Position numbers and translations under genes: made by a program
The notes under the pieces: model-generated
Database searches by the model: none
Seen by the model: the letters and a program-made list of their open reading frames with translations, nothing else
Told to the model about the DNA's origin: nothing
Assembly (NCBI GenBank): GCA_959018755.1
Contig: CAUEMA010000009.1
Location: forward strand, 27,669 to 91,668
DNA: 64,000 nt
Direction of reading: 5' to 3'
Source of the DNA: an uncultured Collinsella sp.
GTDB taxonomy: Bacteria; Actinomycetota; Coriobacteriia; Coriobacteriales; Coriobacteriaceae
Shown here: piece after piece, positions 44,060-52,244 of the stretch
How positions within the stretch are numbered: the stretch's first letter is position 1
Layout of the letters: each line of letters begins with the position of its first letter

Positions 44060-45199
44060 TTAGCAGGCTAAATCGCACAGAGCATCGATAGCCGTGTCGA
44101 CTTCTTCGGTCGTGTTGAAATACCCAAACGAGAAACGGACAACGCCCTGGCGCTCGGTCCCCAGCGCACAGTGCATGAGCGGGGCGCAATGGGCGCCGGG
44201 GCGCGTCGCAATCCCCCACCCCTGCATGAGCGCATCCGAGATCTCGGCAGAGTCGATATCGCCAACGTTGAGCGACACGATCGCCGAGCGCGCGGGTTGG
44301 TCAAACGCACCGTAGAGCTTAATCCCCGGAATCTTGCACACACCGGCAAGGAAGCGATCAGCGTGCGCACGCTCGTGGGCAGCAATCGCCTCGACCCCAC
44401 CCTGGGCCTCGATAAAGTCGAGGCCGGCAGAAAGGCCCGCGATGCCGTGACCGTTGAGCGTGCCCGCCTCCAGGCGCGTAGGCCACTCAAGCGGCTGCAG
44501 TGGGTCGAAGCTGTGCACGCCCGTGCCGCCCATGGCCCACGGAGACACGTCAATGCCCTCTGCCACGGCCAGACCGCCGGTGCCTTGGGGTCCCATGAGC
44601 CCCTTGTGGCCGGTAAAGCACACGACATCGAGCCCCATGGCTTGCATATCGATATGCGCCGTGCCGGCAGACTGCGAGGCATCGACGATCACGAGTGCAC
44701 CGGCCGCATGGGCCATGGCGGCTACGCGTGCAATGTCGACCGCGTTGCCGGTCACATTGGAGGCGTGCGTCACCACCACGGCACGCGTACCGGGCGTGAC
44801 CAGCCGTTCGAGCTCGTCGTAGTCGAGCGCGCCGTTCGCGTCGCAGCCCGCATGCTCAACGGTCACACCCTGCTCAGCCGCCAGGCGGTTGAGCGGACGC
44901 AACACCGAGTTGTGCTCGAGCACCGTTGTGACCACACGGTCGCCGGGGCGCACCACGCCATTGATGACGGTGTTGAGGGCCGCGGTGGAGTTGGGCGTAA
45001 AACAAACATGGTCGGCCCGCGGGCAGCCCAACAGGTGCGCAAGCTTGGCGCGACAGCCGTGGATGGTACGCGCCGCGTCGAGCGCACCCGACGTCGCGCC
45101 GCGCCCGGCATTGCCGAGCGAGCACATCGCCTGCGTCACGGCATCAATGACCGTCTGCGGCTTGTGCATGGTCGTCGCCGCGTTATCCAGATAGATCAT
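44060..45199 (-). CDS. Class V aminotransferase, CsdB/cysteine desulfurase-like
   Basis: 379 residues, PLP-dependent. Lys199 in FTGHKGLMGPQG binds PLP and Cys338 in RPGAHCAPLMHC sits where NifS/SufS-type enzymes carry the persulfide or selenide cysteine. Begins IYLDNAATT like that family. Linkage to DUF3343, yedF and selD suggests it mobilises selenium from selenocysteine or sulfur for the selenium pathway. The start overlaps the DUF3343 stop by 4 bases (ATGA). Confidence 0.87.
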   Translation of the reverse strand: MIYLDNAATTMHKPQTVIDAVTQAMCSLGNAGRGATSGALDAARTIHGCRAKLAHLLGCPRADHVCFTPNSTAALNTVINGVVRPGDRVVTTVLEHNSVLRPLNRLAAEQGVTVEHAGCDANGALDYDELERLVTPGTRAVVVTHASNVTGNAVDIARVAAMAHAAGALVIVDASQSAGTAHIDMQAMGLDVVCFTGHKGLMGPQGTGGLAVAEGIDVSPWAMGGTGVHSFDPLQPLEWPTRLEAGTLNGHGIAGLSAGLDFIEAQGGVEAIAAHERAHADRFLAGVCKIPGIKLYGAFDQPARSAIVSLNVGDIDSAEISDALMQGWGIATRPGAHCAPLMHCALGTERQGVVRFSFGYFNTTEEVDTAIDALCDLAC

Positions 45200-45447
45200 C
45201 GCACGACCTCCCACATATCAATCACGGTATAGCCCTCGGTGGGAACGCCCGCCGCGGCGAGTTCGCCGTGCAGCAGCTCCTCATCGGCAGGCAACGCCTT
45301 CCATGCCAAACCGCAGCCGGCAGCGACCTCCCCGGGCACGGGAATCGTTCGCCCGGGAAGGCCGCGCTCGATGCACAGGGACTCGCAACCCATGGCGGCC
45401 GCCGTGGTGGGAAACGTGATGACAAGCGCCGGGCGCTTCTCCCTCAT
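45196..45447 (-). CDS. DUF3343 protein (putative Se/S carrier-like), short form
   Basis: 83 residues, one DUF3343 domain with conserved CESLCIERGLPGRTIPVPG and AAGCGLAWKA. It lacks the Cys-rich head of the copy at 10067-10462 and has one Cys where that one has two in GCGLC. Found between yedF and the CsdB-like gene. The ATG at 45445-45447 follows TTGGAG. The family has no proven reaction; its co-occurrence with selD is known from comparative genomics. Confidence 0.85.
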   Translation of the reverse strand: MREKRPALVITFPTTAAAMGCESLCIERGLPGRTIPVPGEVAAGCGLAWKALPADEELLHGELAAAGVPTEGYTVIDMWEVVR

Positions 45448-45466
45448 GGCAACTCCAACCAATACG

Positions 45467-46093
45467 CTACGGGCGCACGACGCGCACGGCCTGCTCCATC
45501 TTCTCCACGATCACGTACATGTTGGTGACCTCGCCCACGGCAAGCTGGTCCTTAATGCCATAGTGGTCGAGGCAGGTGCCACAGGTAAGGATCTCGACGC
45601 CCTGCTCGGCCAGGCCCTTCAGGTCGTCGAGCACCGGAGAGCCCTCGACGGTGAGCTTGGCGCCACCGTTGTAGAACAGCATGGCCGCGGGCAGCTCCTC
45701 CTGCTGCGTCACGGCAAAGATAAAGGCCTTCATGAGCTTGTGGCCCAGCTCGTCGTCGCCACGGCCCATGCAATCGGTGTAGACGGAAATGACGAGCTTG
45801 CCCTTGCCGGCGCTGGCATCACAGAAGGCAGCGCCATCCTGCTCGGGGTCCGCAACGGCAACGGCGCCAGAGGTCGCCACGGTCACGTGCCACTCGGCGT
45901 CAGAAACCTTCTCGACTGAGGCCGTGCAGCCCTTCTCCTGCGCCATCTTGGAGATGTTCTTGACGGCGGTCTCGTTGTCGACCGAGGTCACGACGGCGCC
46001 CTCGCCATCGAGCTGCTTGAGGGCCTTAAGCGTCTTGACGACGGGCAGCGGGCAGGCATCGCCCATGGCATTGACTTCAATTTTGGTAGACAT
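45467..46093 (-). CDS. yedF: Selenium metabolism protein YedF
   Basis: 208 residues: an N-terminal TusA-like domain (Cys14 in GDACPLPVV, the sulfur/selenium-carrying position) and a C-terminal DsrE-like domain. This two-domain form is typical of YedF proteins next to selD. It may bind and hand over selenium; not proven. The ATG at 46091-46093 follows AAAGGAAAA. Confidence 0.9.
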   Translation of the reverse strand: MSTKIEVNAMGDACPLPVVKTLKALKQLDGEGAVVTSVDNETAVKNISKMAQEKGCTASVEKVSDAEWHVTVATSGAVAVADPEQDGAAFCDASAGKGKLVISVYTDCMGRGDDELGHKLMKAFIFAVTQQEELPAAMLFYNGGAKLTVEGSPVLDDLKGLAEQGVEILTCGTCLDHYGIKDQLAVGEVTNMYVIVEKMEQAVRVVRP

Positions 46094-46150
46094 AGCTTTT
46101 CCTTTCGAATAAATCGTTTTAGAACGGTACATAGCTCAATAAACGTGTCG

Positions 46151-47200
46151 TTAACGGACAACGCGGACGGCAGGACCGCCTGGCACCGGCTCGCACACGC
46201 GACCGACGGCGGCGGCGATACGTCCTTCGGCATGCAAACGGCGCGCAAGCTCATCCACATCGGCAGCAGGTGCCGCAATGAGCAAGCCGCCCGAAGTCTG
46301 CGGATCGTACAGCGCATCCAACATGCCCGGCCCCAGGTCCTCGTCGGCAGCCACACGCGGGCCAAAGAAGTCCTGGTTGCGGTAGGAGCCCGCGGGGATA
46401 ATGCCCAGACGCGCCATGTCGAGCACCTGGTCAAAGAGCGGCACCGCCCCCGACGCAAGCTCAATCTGCACGCCCGAGCCCTCGGCCATCTCGCACGCGT
46501 GCCCGATCAGGCCAAAGCCCGTAATGTCGGTGCACCCGTGAAGTTCGAGCCCCTCGGCCAAACGGATCGGAGCCTCGTTGAGGGTGCGCATCGAGTCAAA
46601 CATGGCTGTGGCCTCGTCCTGCTCGATGAGCTCGCCCTTAATGGCCGTGGTGATGATGCCCGAGCCGATCGCCTTGGTCAGCAGCAGGACATCGCCCACG
46701 CGCGCGCCGCTGTTGGCGAGCATGCGGTCGAGCGCGACAAAACCGCTCACGGACAGGCCGTACTTGGGCTCGTCATCGTTGATGGTGTGACCGCCCGCGA
46801 TGGAGCAACCGGCCTCGACGCACTTGTCAGCGCCGCCCGCCAGAATCTGACCGGCGACCTCGACGCCCAGGCAGCTGGGTATGCAAAGCAGGTTCATGGC
46901 ATGGCTCGGCCGCCCGCCCATGGCGTAGATGTCCGACAGCGAGTTGGCCGCGGCGATCTGGCCAAACAGAAACGGGTCGTCGACCATCGGCGGGAAGAAG
47001 TCGACGGACTGAACGAGGCCCAGGTTATCGCCGACGCGAAAGACGCTCGCATCGTCGGAGGTATCGAACCCCACGAGCAAGTTGTCGTTATGCACATTGG
47101 GTAAGTCGCCCAGGACCTGGGCGAGGGCTCCGGGAGCCAACTTAGCGGCTCAACCGCTCGCGGCCGTCATGGACGTGAGCTTAATCTGATCGTCAGCCAT
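46151..47200 (-). CDS. selD: Selenophosphate synthetase SelD, itself a selenoprotein
   Basis: Makes selenophosphate from selenide and ATP. 349 residues. The frame contains TGA at 47150-47152 in AASG-Sec-AAKLAPG, giving Sec17 followed by Lys20; E. coli has Cys17 and Lys20 at these places. A SECIS-like stem follows. The ATG at 47198-47200 has GAGGTATCG upstream. Calling the gene from the internal TTG at 47138-47140 would remove the catalytic residue. Later motifs such as FPPMVDDPF and AGGHTI are normal for the family. Confidence 0.94.
47106..47152 (-). promoter_or_regulatory. Selenocysteine UGA and SECIS hairpin of selD
   Basis: 25 nt after the UGA (47150-47152) is a perfect 7-bp stem TCGCCCA/TGGGCGA (47118-47124 with 47106-47112) with loop GGTCC, close to the GGUCU loop of the fdhF SECIS. 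The loop begins 32 nt after the UGA, inside the accepted bacterial range. Confidence 0.8.
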
Positions 47201-47272
47201 CGATACCTCCTCTCTCTTCGGTCAATCATTTTCTCCCAGTATACGCATGAATGCGAGCCTGCAGCGGGTGCA

Positions 47273-48037
47273 TTAATTGAGCGCCTGTGCGCGAATCGCC
47301 GCGCCGATCGCTCCGGCAAAGCGAGCCTGGGGCGAGGTGGTGATCGGCGACCCCAGCAGCGCTGCCAGCCTCTCCACAACGTAAGCGTTCTCGCACAGGC
47401 CACCGGTCAGGTAGTACGGGGCGCCCGCGGCCTGCCCGGCCATAGTGGCAACGCGCGACACGACACTCTCGATCACACCACGGGCGATGTTCTCGCGCGG
47501 CTCACCGCGGCCGATCAGGCTGATGACCTCGCTTTCGGCAAACACCGTGCACATGCTGCTGATCTTGGTGGGCTCGCCGGAACGCGCCAGGTCGGCCATC
47601 TGCTGCTGGGAAATGCCTAGGCGGTCGGCCATAATCTCCAAAAAGCGCCCCGTGCCGGCGGCGCACTTGTCGTTCATGGCAAACTTGGCCACGCGGCCAC
47701 TTTTAAGCTGAATGACCTTGGTGTCCTGGCCGCCCACATCGATCACGGTGCCGTGGTCGCCAAATAGGCGCACGGCACCGGTACCGTGGCAGGTGATCTC
47801 GGTCACAACCTTGTGCGCATAGGGCACGGCGACACGGCCGTAGCCAGTCGCGACCACGCGAACATCGTCGCCCGTCACGTCATAGCCGGCCGCTGCCAGC
47901 GCCTCGCGCAGCCGCTCGGAAGCATCGACCGAGGAGAACCCGGTTGGCTGCACGCACGTCCACGCCACCGAACCCTCCCCGTCGACCACAGCAGCCTTAG
48001 CCGCCGTAGACCCGATATCGATCCCGATCCCTATCAT
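47273..48037 (-). CDS. 2-hydroxyacyl-CoA dehydratase activator-like ATPase
   Basis: 254 residues of the BadF/HgdC ASKHA-ATPase family. It begins MIGIGIDIGSTAAK, the phosphate-binding strand, and has Cys125 (NDKCAAGTG) and Cys163 (SSMCTVF) that hold the [4Fe-4S] cluster bridging the homodimer. It drives ATP-dependent electron transfer to its partner protein; here the partners are the two dehydratase-like proteins upstream. YjiL of E. coli is a similar orphan. Confidence 0.87.
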   Translation of the reverse strand: MIGIGIDIGSTAAKAAVVDGEGSVAWTCVQPTGFSSVDASERLREALAAAGYDVTGDDVRVVATGYGRVAVPYAHKVVTEITCHGTGAVRLFGDHGTVIDVGGQDTKVIQLKSGRVAKFAMNDKCAAGTGRFLEIMADRLGISQQQMADLARSGEPTKISSMCTVFAESEVISLIGRGEPRENIARGVIESVVSRVATMAGQAAGAPYYLTGGLCENAYVVERLAALLGSPITTSPQARFAGAIGAAIRAQALN

Positions 48038-48102
48038 GGCTCTCTCCCAATCTAAACATCAAAGGTAGCGGCGCGTTCAGGCGCCTTGGCATCCTCCCTC
48101 AC

Positions 48103-48133
48103 ATGTAACAAAGGGACAGTACCTTTGTCACAT
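48103..48133. repeat. Palindrome with GGGACAGT centre, copy 1
   Basis: ATGTAACAAAGG/CCTTTGTCACAT arms around a 7-nt GACAGTA centre, one mismatch, just after the dehydratase-like stop. Near-identical to 59759-59789. Confidence 0.75.
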
Positions 48134-48141
48134 ACCGTCAC

Positions 48142-49305
48142 CTACAGGGTTTCGATGAAGGCGGCGATGCGGGTCTCGATCTGGCCCATGTCGCCATTGC
48201 TGTAGTCGGTCTCGATCTTCATGTACGGAATACCCGCACCCTCGACGGCCTCCTGCATGCGCGCGCTCTCAACGTTGAAGGTATGGCAGGCCTGTAGCAC
48301 GCTCTCTACCACGCCATCGACGTGATACTTCTCGCACATGACCAGCGTGTTTTTCATACGACCGTCGTTGGGCGTCATGACCGAGCAGTTGATATCCAGA
48401 TAGCGGTCGGCGATGGCGCGCAGGATGTCGGGAGCCTCCGGATCGATCATCATGGCCGCCGTGCGCTCGCCCGAGCAGTCGTCCATGCACACGACCACGC
48501 CGCCGTTGGACTCGATAGTACGGCCGATCTTGTTAATCACGCCGCCCACCGGGCAGCCGGTGATCAGAATGCGCTTGGCATCTGCCGCGACCGGGCGCTC
48601 GCCCGCGTCGTAGGCCTCACGCAGCTTGGCGACCTTTTGCTCCAGCTGCTGTGTATAGGCCTCGATATCAAAGCTGAACGTACCGGCGAACATGGTGCTC
48701 ATCAGGTCGACGCCGCTCATGGCCGCCGGCTGGTTGGCCTGCAGCGCGAACATCTCGAGCTGGGCCGCACGCAAGCGATTGCGACGACGCACGGCGGCGC
48801 GCAGGTCGTCATCGGTAATCGTGATGCCGTAGAAGCCCTCGAGCTCCTCCTTGAGCAGGCGACACTCCTCGTACCAGCCCTCGCGCTCGTAGGCGCGATC
48901 GCGACCCTGCGGAAGATGCAGAATGTGCGTGCGCTTGAGCTCGTTGAGTAGCTCGTACATCTTCTTCTTGCCGTCGCAGGTTGTCTCACCGATGATCATG
49001 TCGCTAAAGTACGTAAACGGGCACTTTTGCGAGTAAGCAAAGCCGTAGGTCGACTTGATGAGCGGGCAGAGATTTGCCGGCAGCACCTTCTCGGCCTCGG
49101 GAATCACCTCGTCGGACGTGCCGCACAGCGCCACGCTCGCAGCCCCCGCGGCATCGATAATCTCGAGTGGCGTATAGCTGCACAGGAAGCCGACCAGGCG
49201 ATTACCGGCCTGCTTGTAATCCTTAACGCGAATAAACGCGGCCTTACGCTGCTCGTTGAACTCCTCAAACGTGGACGGCAACGGCTGCTCATTATTTTCC
49301 GACAT
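48142..49305 (-). CDS. 2-hydroxyacyl-CoA dehydratase family protein (HgdB/YjiM-like), A
   Basis: 387 residues. Iron-sulfur protein of the HgdB/FldB family, which includes hydroxyacyl-CoA dehydratases and double-cubane cluster proteins. Likely cluster cysteines lie in GFLCSYTP, LPANLCPLIKS and ETTCDGKKK. It is about 30-35% similar in pattern to the protein encoded by the next gene, and the activator ATPase follows. No CoA-transferase is nearby, so a classical amino-acid fermentation role is doubtful. The ATG at 49303-49305 is preferred; the frame stays open to 49665 but without a ribosome-binding site. Confidence 0.85.
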   Translation of the reverse strand: MSENNEQPLPSTFEEFNEQRKAAFIRVKDYKQAGNRLVGFLCSYTPLEIIDAAGAASVALCGTSDEVIPEAEKVLPANLCPLIKSTYGFAYSQKCPFTYFSDMIIGETTCDGKKKMYELLNELKRTHILHLPQGRDRAYEREGWYEECRLLKEELEGFYGITITDDDLRAAVRRRNRLRAAQLEMFALQANQPAAMSGVDLMSTMFAGTFSFDIEAYTQQLEQKVAKLREAYDAGERPVAADAKRILITGCPVGGVINKIGRTIESNGGVVVCMDDCSGERTAAMMIDPEAPDILRAIADRYLDINCSVMTPNDGRMKNTLVMCEKYHVDGVVESVLQACHTFNVESARMQEAVEGAGIPYMKIETDYSNGDMGQIETRIAAFIETL

Positions 49306-49459
49306 ATAACTCCTTAACAAACCTTTCAACCAACCAAGGAAACGGCTTTCCCAGGTGCCCGAGGTTGCCGTGAAAGAGAAGCGGCGCATACTTTGGTACG
49401 CAAGCGACGGTTTGAACGGCAAGATCGGGCGCCTGGGGAAACCGCCGAGACGGATAACC

Positions 49460-50743
49460 CTAAATGGTTTCCAAGAAAGCCTCGATCCTGGTTTGCAGCT
49501 GGCCTGCGTCCTCGCCGGCGTAGTCGGTCGTGATGTGCATAAACGGAATGCCTGCCTCCTCGGCGGCCTTCTCCACGGCAAACGACTCCATCTCGTAGAG
49601 CGTGCAGAACTGCAGCGCCACATCCACGATGCCGTCGGCATGCAGGTCCTTGGCCATCTGGACAATGTCCTTCATACGCTGGTCGTTGGGCGTAAAGACG
49701 GCACAGTTGATCTTAAAGTAGCGCTCGGCGATGGCATCGAGCATCTCGTCGACCGTCTCGCCGGACTCGTCGACCAGGTCCTTGTAGTAGCGCGAGCCCG
49801 TGCAGGACTCCTCGCCTACCACAACGCCGCCGGCCTTCTCGATGAGGTTGAATAGTTTCCAGTTGGGCACGGCCATGGGCGTACCGGTGTACAGGATGCG
49901 CTTGGTCCCCTTGGGCGCCACGCCCTCGCCGGCCTCGACACGCTGCTCGCACTCAGCCGCCATATCGTTGATGGCTCCGGTCAGACGCGGCGTGTCGTCC
50001 ATAAAGGCGGCCTGAACGGTCAGCAGGCTGTCGAGACCGCTGATGGGCGCAGGGTCTGCAGCGCGCGTGGCAGCGAGGCGCTGCAGGGCGCGACGCTTCT
50101 CATTGACGGCGTGGATGGCGGCCTTCAGACGCTCAGGCGTAATCGTGACGCCGCACTCTTCCTCGATCTTGGCGGCGAGCTTCTTGACCTCGGCCTTCCA
50201 GGTCACGAGCGTCGACTCGTCGTGCACGTTGGGAATATCCATGACGTACATGTTCTTTTGCGTGGCAAAGAACTCATAAGCCTTCTTCTTGCCATCGCAG
50301 GTGTTCTCGCCCACCACCAGGTCACTCGACTCAATGTAGGGGCAGACCTCGCCCAGCTTAAAGCCGGCAAAGCTCTTGATGAGCGGGCAGGTGTTGCGCG
50401 GCAGGTGCTCCTCGACCTTGTCCGTCGCCCAGTCGGCACCCGAGCACAGACCAACGGGAATGCCGTCACAGGCAAGCACGATCTCCTCGGGCACGTACAC
50501 GCAGAACGAACCGACGATCTTGGTGGCCTCGCCGGCCTCCTTCTTGTCGAGCATCTCCTTAATACGGCCGCTGTGGATGTTGGTGGCGACAAAATCCAGG
50601 TAGGACGTGGACTTGGGGCGATTATTCTGCGTCAGGAACATATCGCCGTACATCTGGCCCACAGCGCCCAGCAGCATGTCGTGGTCGGCAAGATTCATGC
50701 CGAGGCTCTCCCACATCGGATGGAAATCAAATTCTTCAGCCAT
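49460..50743 (-). CDS. 2-hydroxyacyl-CoA dehydratase family protein (HgdB/YjiM-like), B
   Basis: 427 residues, same family. Cysteines in GSFCVYVPEE, LPRNTCPLIKS, EVCPYIES and ENTCDGKKK are probable cluster ligands. First large gene of the three-gene operon, with two small open frames (50736-50906, 50903-50971) overlapping or just upstream. It may form a heterodimer with protein A. Substrate unknown. Confidence 0.85.
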   Translation of the reverse strand: MAEEFDFHPMWESLGMNLADHDMLLGAVGQMYGDMFLTQNNRPKSTSYLDFVATNIHSGRIKEMLDKKEAGEATKIVGSFCVYVPEEIVLACDGIPVGLCSGADWATDKVEEHLPRNTCPLIKSFAGFKLGEVCPYIESSDLVVGENTCDGKKKAYEFFATQKNMYVMDIPNVHDESTLVTWKAEVKKLAAKIEEECGVTITPERLKAAIHAVNEKRRALQRLAATRAADPAPISGLDSLLTVQAAFMDDTPRLTGAINDMAAECEQRVEAGEGVAPKGTKRILYTGTPMAVPNWKLFNLIEKAGGVVVGEESCTGSRYYKDLVDESGETVDEMLDAIAERYFKINCAVFTPNDQRMKDIVQMAKDLHADGIVDVALQFCTLYEMESFAVEKAAEEAGIPFMHITTDYAGEDAGQLQTRIEAFLETI

Positions 50744-50906
50744 AACGGTTCCCCTCTCGAACCAAAATCGGATAACAACGGTATCGATGCACGACGGACG
50801 GCGATTGCCCGGCCGTGCGAAAACCCGGAATGTTGGGGAACCTGCTTTGCAGCTGATTATTTAGTTGTGCGTCGTCTCTCCCGGAGTCGTGAACATACCT
50901 GCTCAT
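50736..50906 (-). CDS. Possible small coupled open frame upstream of the dehydratase-like operon
   Basis: 56 codons. Its ATG overlaps the stop of the preceding 22-codon frame (ATGA) and its own stop overlaps the start of the dehydratase-like gene by 8 bases. No domain is recognisable. The overlapping arrangement suggests translational coupling, but there is no evidence that a protein is made. Confidence 0.35.
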   Translation of the reverse strand: MSRYVHDSGRDDAQLNNQLQSRFPNIPGFRTAGQSPSVVHRYRCYPILVREGNRYG

Positions 50907-50971
50907 ATGCGGCTCCGAGCGATATATAGGGCACGCGCGGCAACGCGGCAAATGTATGTCGTCTGCGGCAT
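50903..50971 (-). CDS. Possible 22-residue leader peptide
   Basis: ATG at 50969-50971 preceded by AAGGAGG at spacing 8, one of the strongest ribosome-binding sites in the region. The peptide reads MPQTTYICRVAARALYIARS and ends 2 residues later. Too short to judge by homology. Confidence 0.35.
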   Translation of the reverse strand: MPQTTYICRVAARALYIARSRI

Positions 50972-50991
50972 GTGCGCACCCTCCTTAACCA

Positions 50992-51041
50992 GTTGATGTC
51001 AACTATATCAACGGTCATCGACCATGCGAACACCGTTGACA
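50992..51041. promoter_or_regulatory. Overlapping inverted repeats upstream of the dehydratase-like operon
   Basis: GTTGAT/ATCAAC (50992-51012), CAACGGT/ACCGTTG (51009-51038) and TGTCAAC/GTTGACA (50997-51041) overlap in 50 bp. The pattern suits a regulator operator within the 427-bp gap between this operon and modC. Confidence 0.5.
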
Positions 51042-51170
51042 TTCGTACGACAGCATCGTGTGCCGTCGTTTAATAAATTATTATCTTGATTAATAAGAGT
51101 TTGTCATCTCTCATTCAGCGAACGGCAAACAAAACCGCCGAGGCTTATACCCCGACGGCATTACCCAGCG

Positions 51171-52241
51171 CTATCGACAAACCAAATGGATCCTGCTGGC
51201 ATCAAAATGCATGCGCAGCGTCTCGCCTGCTTGCGGCAGCTCGTCGACAGGCATGCTCACCTTGTTGACCTTCCACTGAAGACGGGTGGGCGCATCGGCC
51301 CGCGGCGCATCCAACAGCACCAGGCGCTCAAAACGCGAGTCGCTCACGCGCGCCACGTGCAGGTCGTAGCTGTTGCGACCCCGCTCAGCGCGATTGTCAA
51401 CATGGAAGTAGCTTGCGCGAATGCCCAGGTACTCCACATTATCGGGAACCTCGCGACCCACGTTAAAGGTCATGCCCCAGTCGAGGGCTTCAACTTCTTC
51501 TTCGCCGATCTTGCGCGCCCGGCTTGTGTTCTTGCAGCCCGTCAGGCGCAGCGCCGCCAGCGTCTGCGGACGGCGGACCACATCCTCGATGGAGCCGATC
51601 TCCTCAACATGCCCGTTGTGCATCACGCAGATGCGCTCGCACAGACGGCACGCCTCGTCGATATCGTGACTCACGTAGAGCACGGTGCGGTTGCATACAT
51701 CGAACAGGTCGAGCATGTTCTGTTCGAGCGCGCTCTTAAGATAGGAATCGAGTGCGCTCATGGGCTCGTCGAACATAAAGATGCCCGGGTGCGCCGCCAC
51801 CATGCGCGCGAGCGCCACGCGCTGCTGCTGGCCGCCCGAGAGGCGCGCGGGATAGCGGTCGGCGAAATCAGCCAGACCGAAAATGCCCAGATAGCGCTCG
51901 GCCAGCCTTTTGCGCGCCGCGGCGTCGCCCGCGCCCTTTACACCGGCACATACGTTATCGGCCACCGTCATGTTGGGAAACAACTGATAGTTTTGGAACA
52001 ACAGGGCGCATTTTCGCTCCTGAGGCGACAGGTTGATGCCCGCCGCCGAGTCAAAAAAGGTCACGCCGTTGACGACGATCTTGCCCTCGTCGGGCGCCTC
52101 CACACCGGCAATGCAGCGCAGCGTACAGCTCTTGCCGCAACCCGAGGCGCCCAGCAGCGCCACACGCTCCTCGCCGGCCTCAAGCTGCATGTCGAGCATA
52201 AACCCGGGATAGCGCTTTTTGATATCCAGAACGAGCGACAT
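51171..52241 (-). CDS. modC: Molybdate ABC transporter ATP-binding protein ModC
   Basis: 356 residues. Walker A GASGCGKS (31-38), signature LSGGQQQRVALARM, Walker B IFMFDEP and the H-loop SHDIDEA, then a C-terminal TOBE/Mop-type region (about 285-356) that senses molybdate. Last gene of modA-modB-modC, starting 3 bp after modB. Confidence 0.93.
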   Translation of the reverse strand: MSLVLDIKKRYPGFMLDMQLEAGEERVALLGASGCGKSCTLRCIAGVEAPDEGKIVVNGVTFFDSAAGINLSPQERKCALLFQNYQLFPNMTVADNVCAGVKGAGDAAARKRLAERYLGIFGLADFADRYPARLSGGQQQRVALARMVAAHPGIFMFDEPMSALDSYLKSALEQNMLDLFDVCNRTVLYVSHDIDEACRLCERICVMHNGHVEEIGSIEDVVRRPQTLAALRLTGCKNTSRARKIGEEEVEALDWGMTFNVGREVPDNVEYLGIRASYFHVDNRAERGRNSYDLHVARVSDSRFERLVLLDAPRADAPTRLQWKVNKVSMPVDELPQAGETLRMHFDASRIHLVCR

Positions 52242-52244
52242 GGC

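Noticed and set aside
43983..44219. N-terminal extension of BrnQ
   Set aside because: It runs backwards through the terminator of the upstream gene and has no membrane-protein character.
46151..47140. SelD starting at an internal TTG
   Set aside because: This start removes the catalytic residue and Lys20; the upstream frame through TGA has an ATG and matches SelD N-termini.
49306..49665. N-terminal extension of dehydratase-like protein A
   Set aside because: It overlaps the preceding gene, lacks a ribosome-binding site and does not resemble the family.
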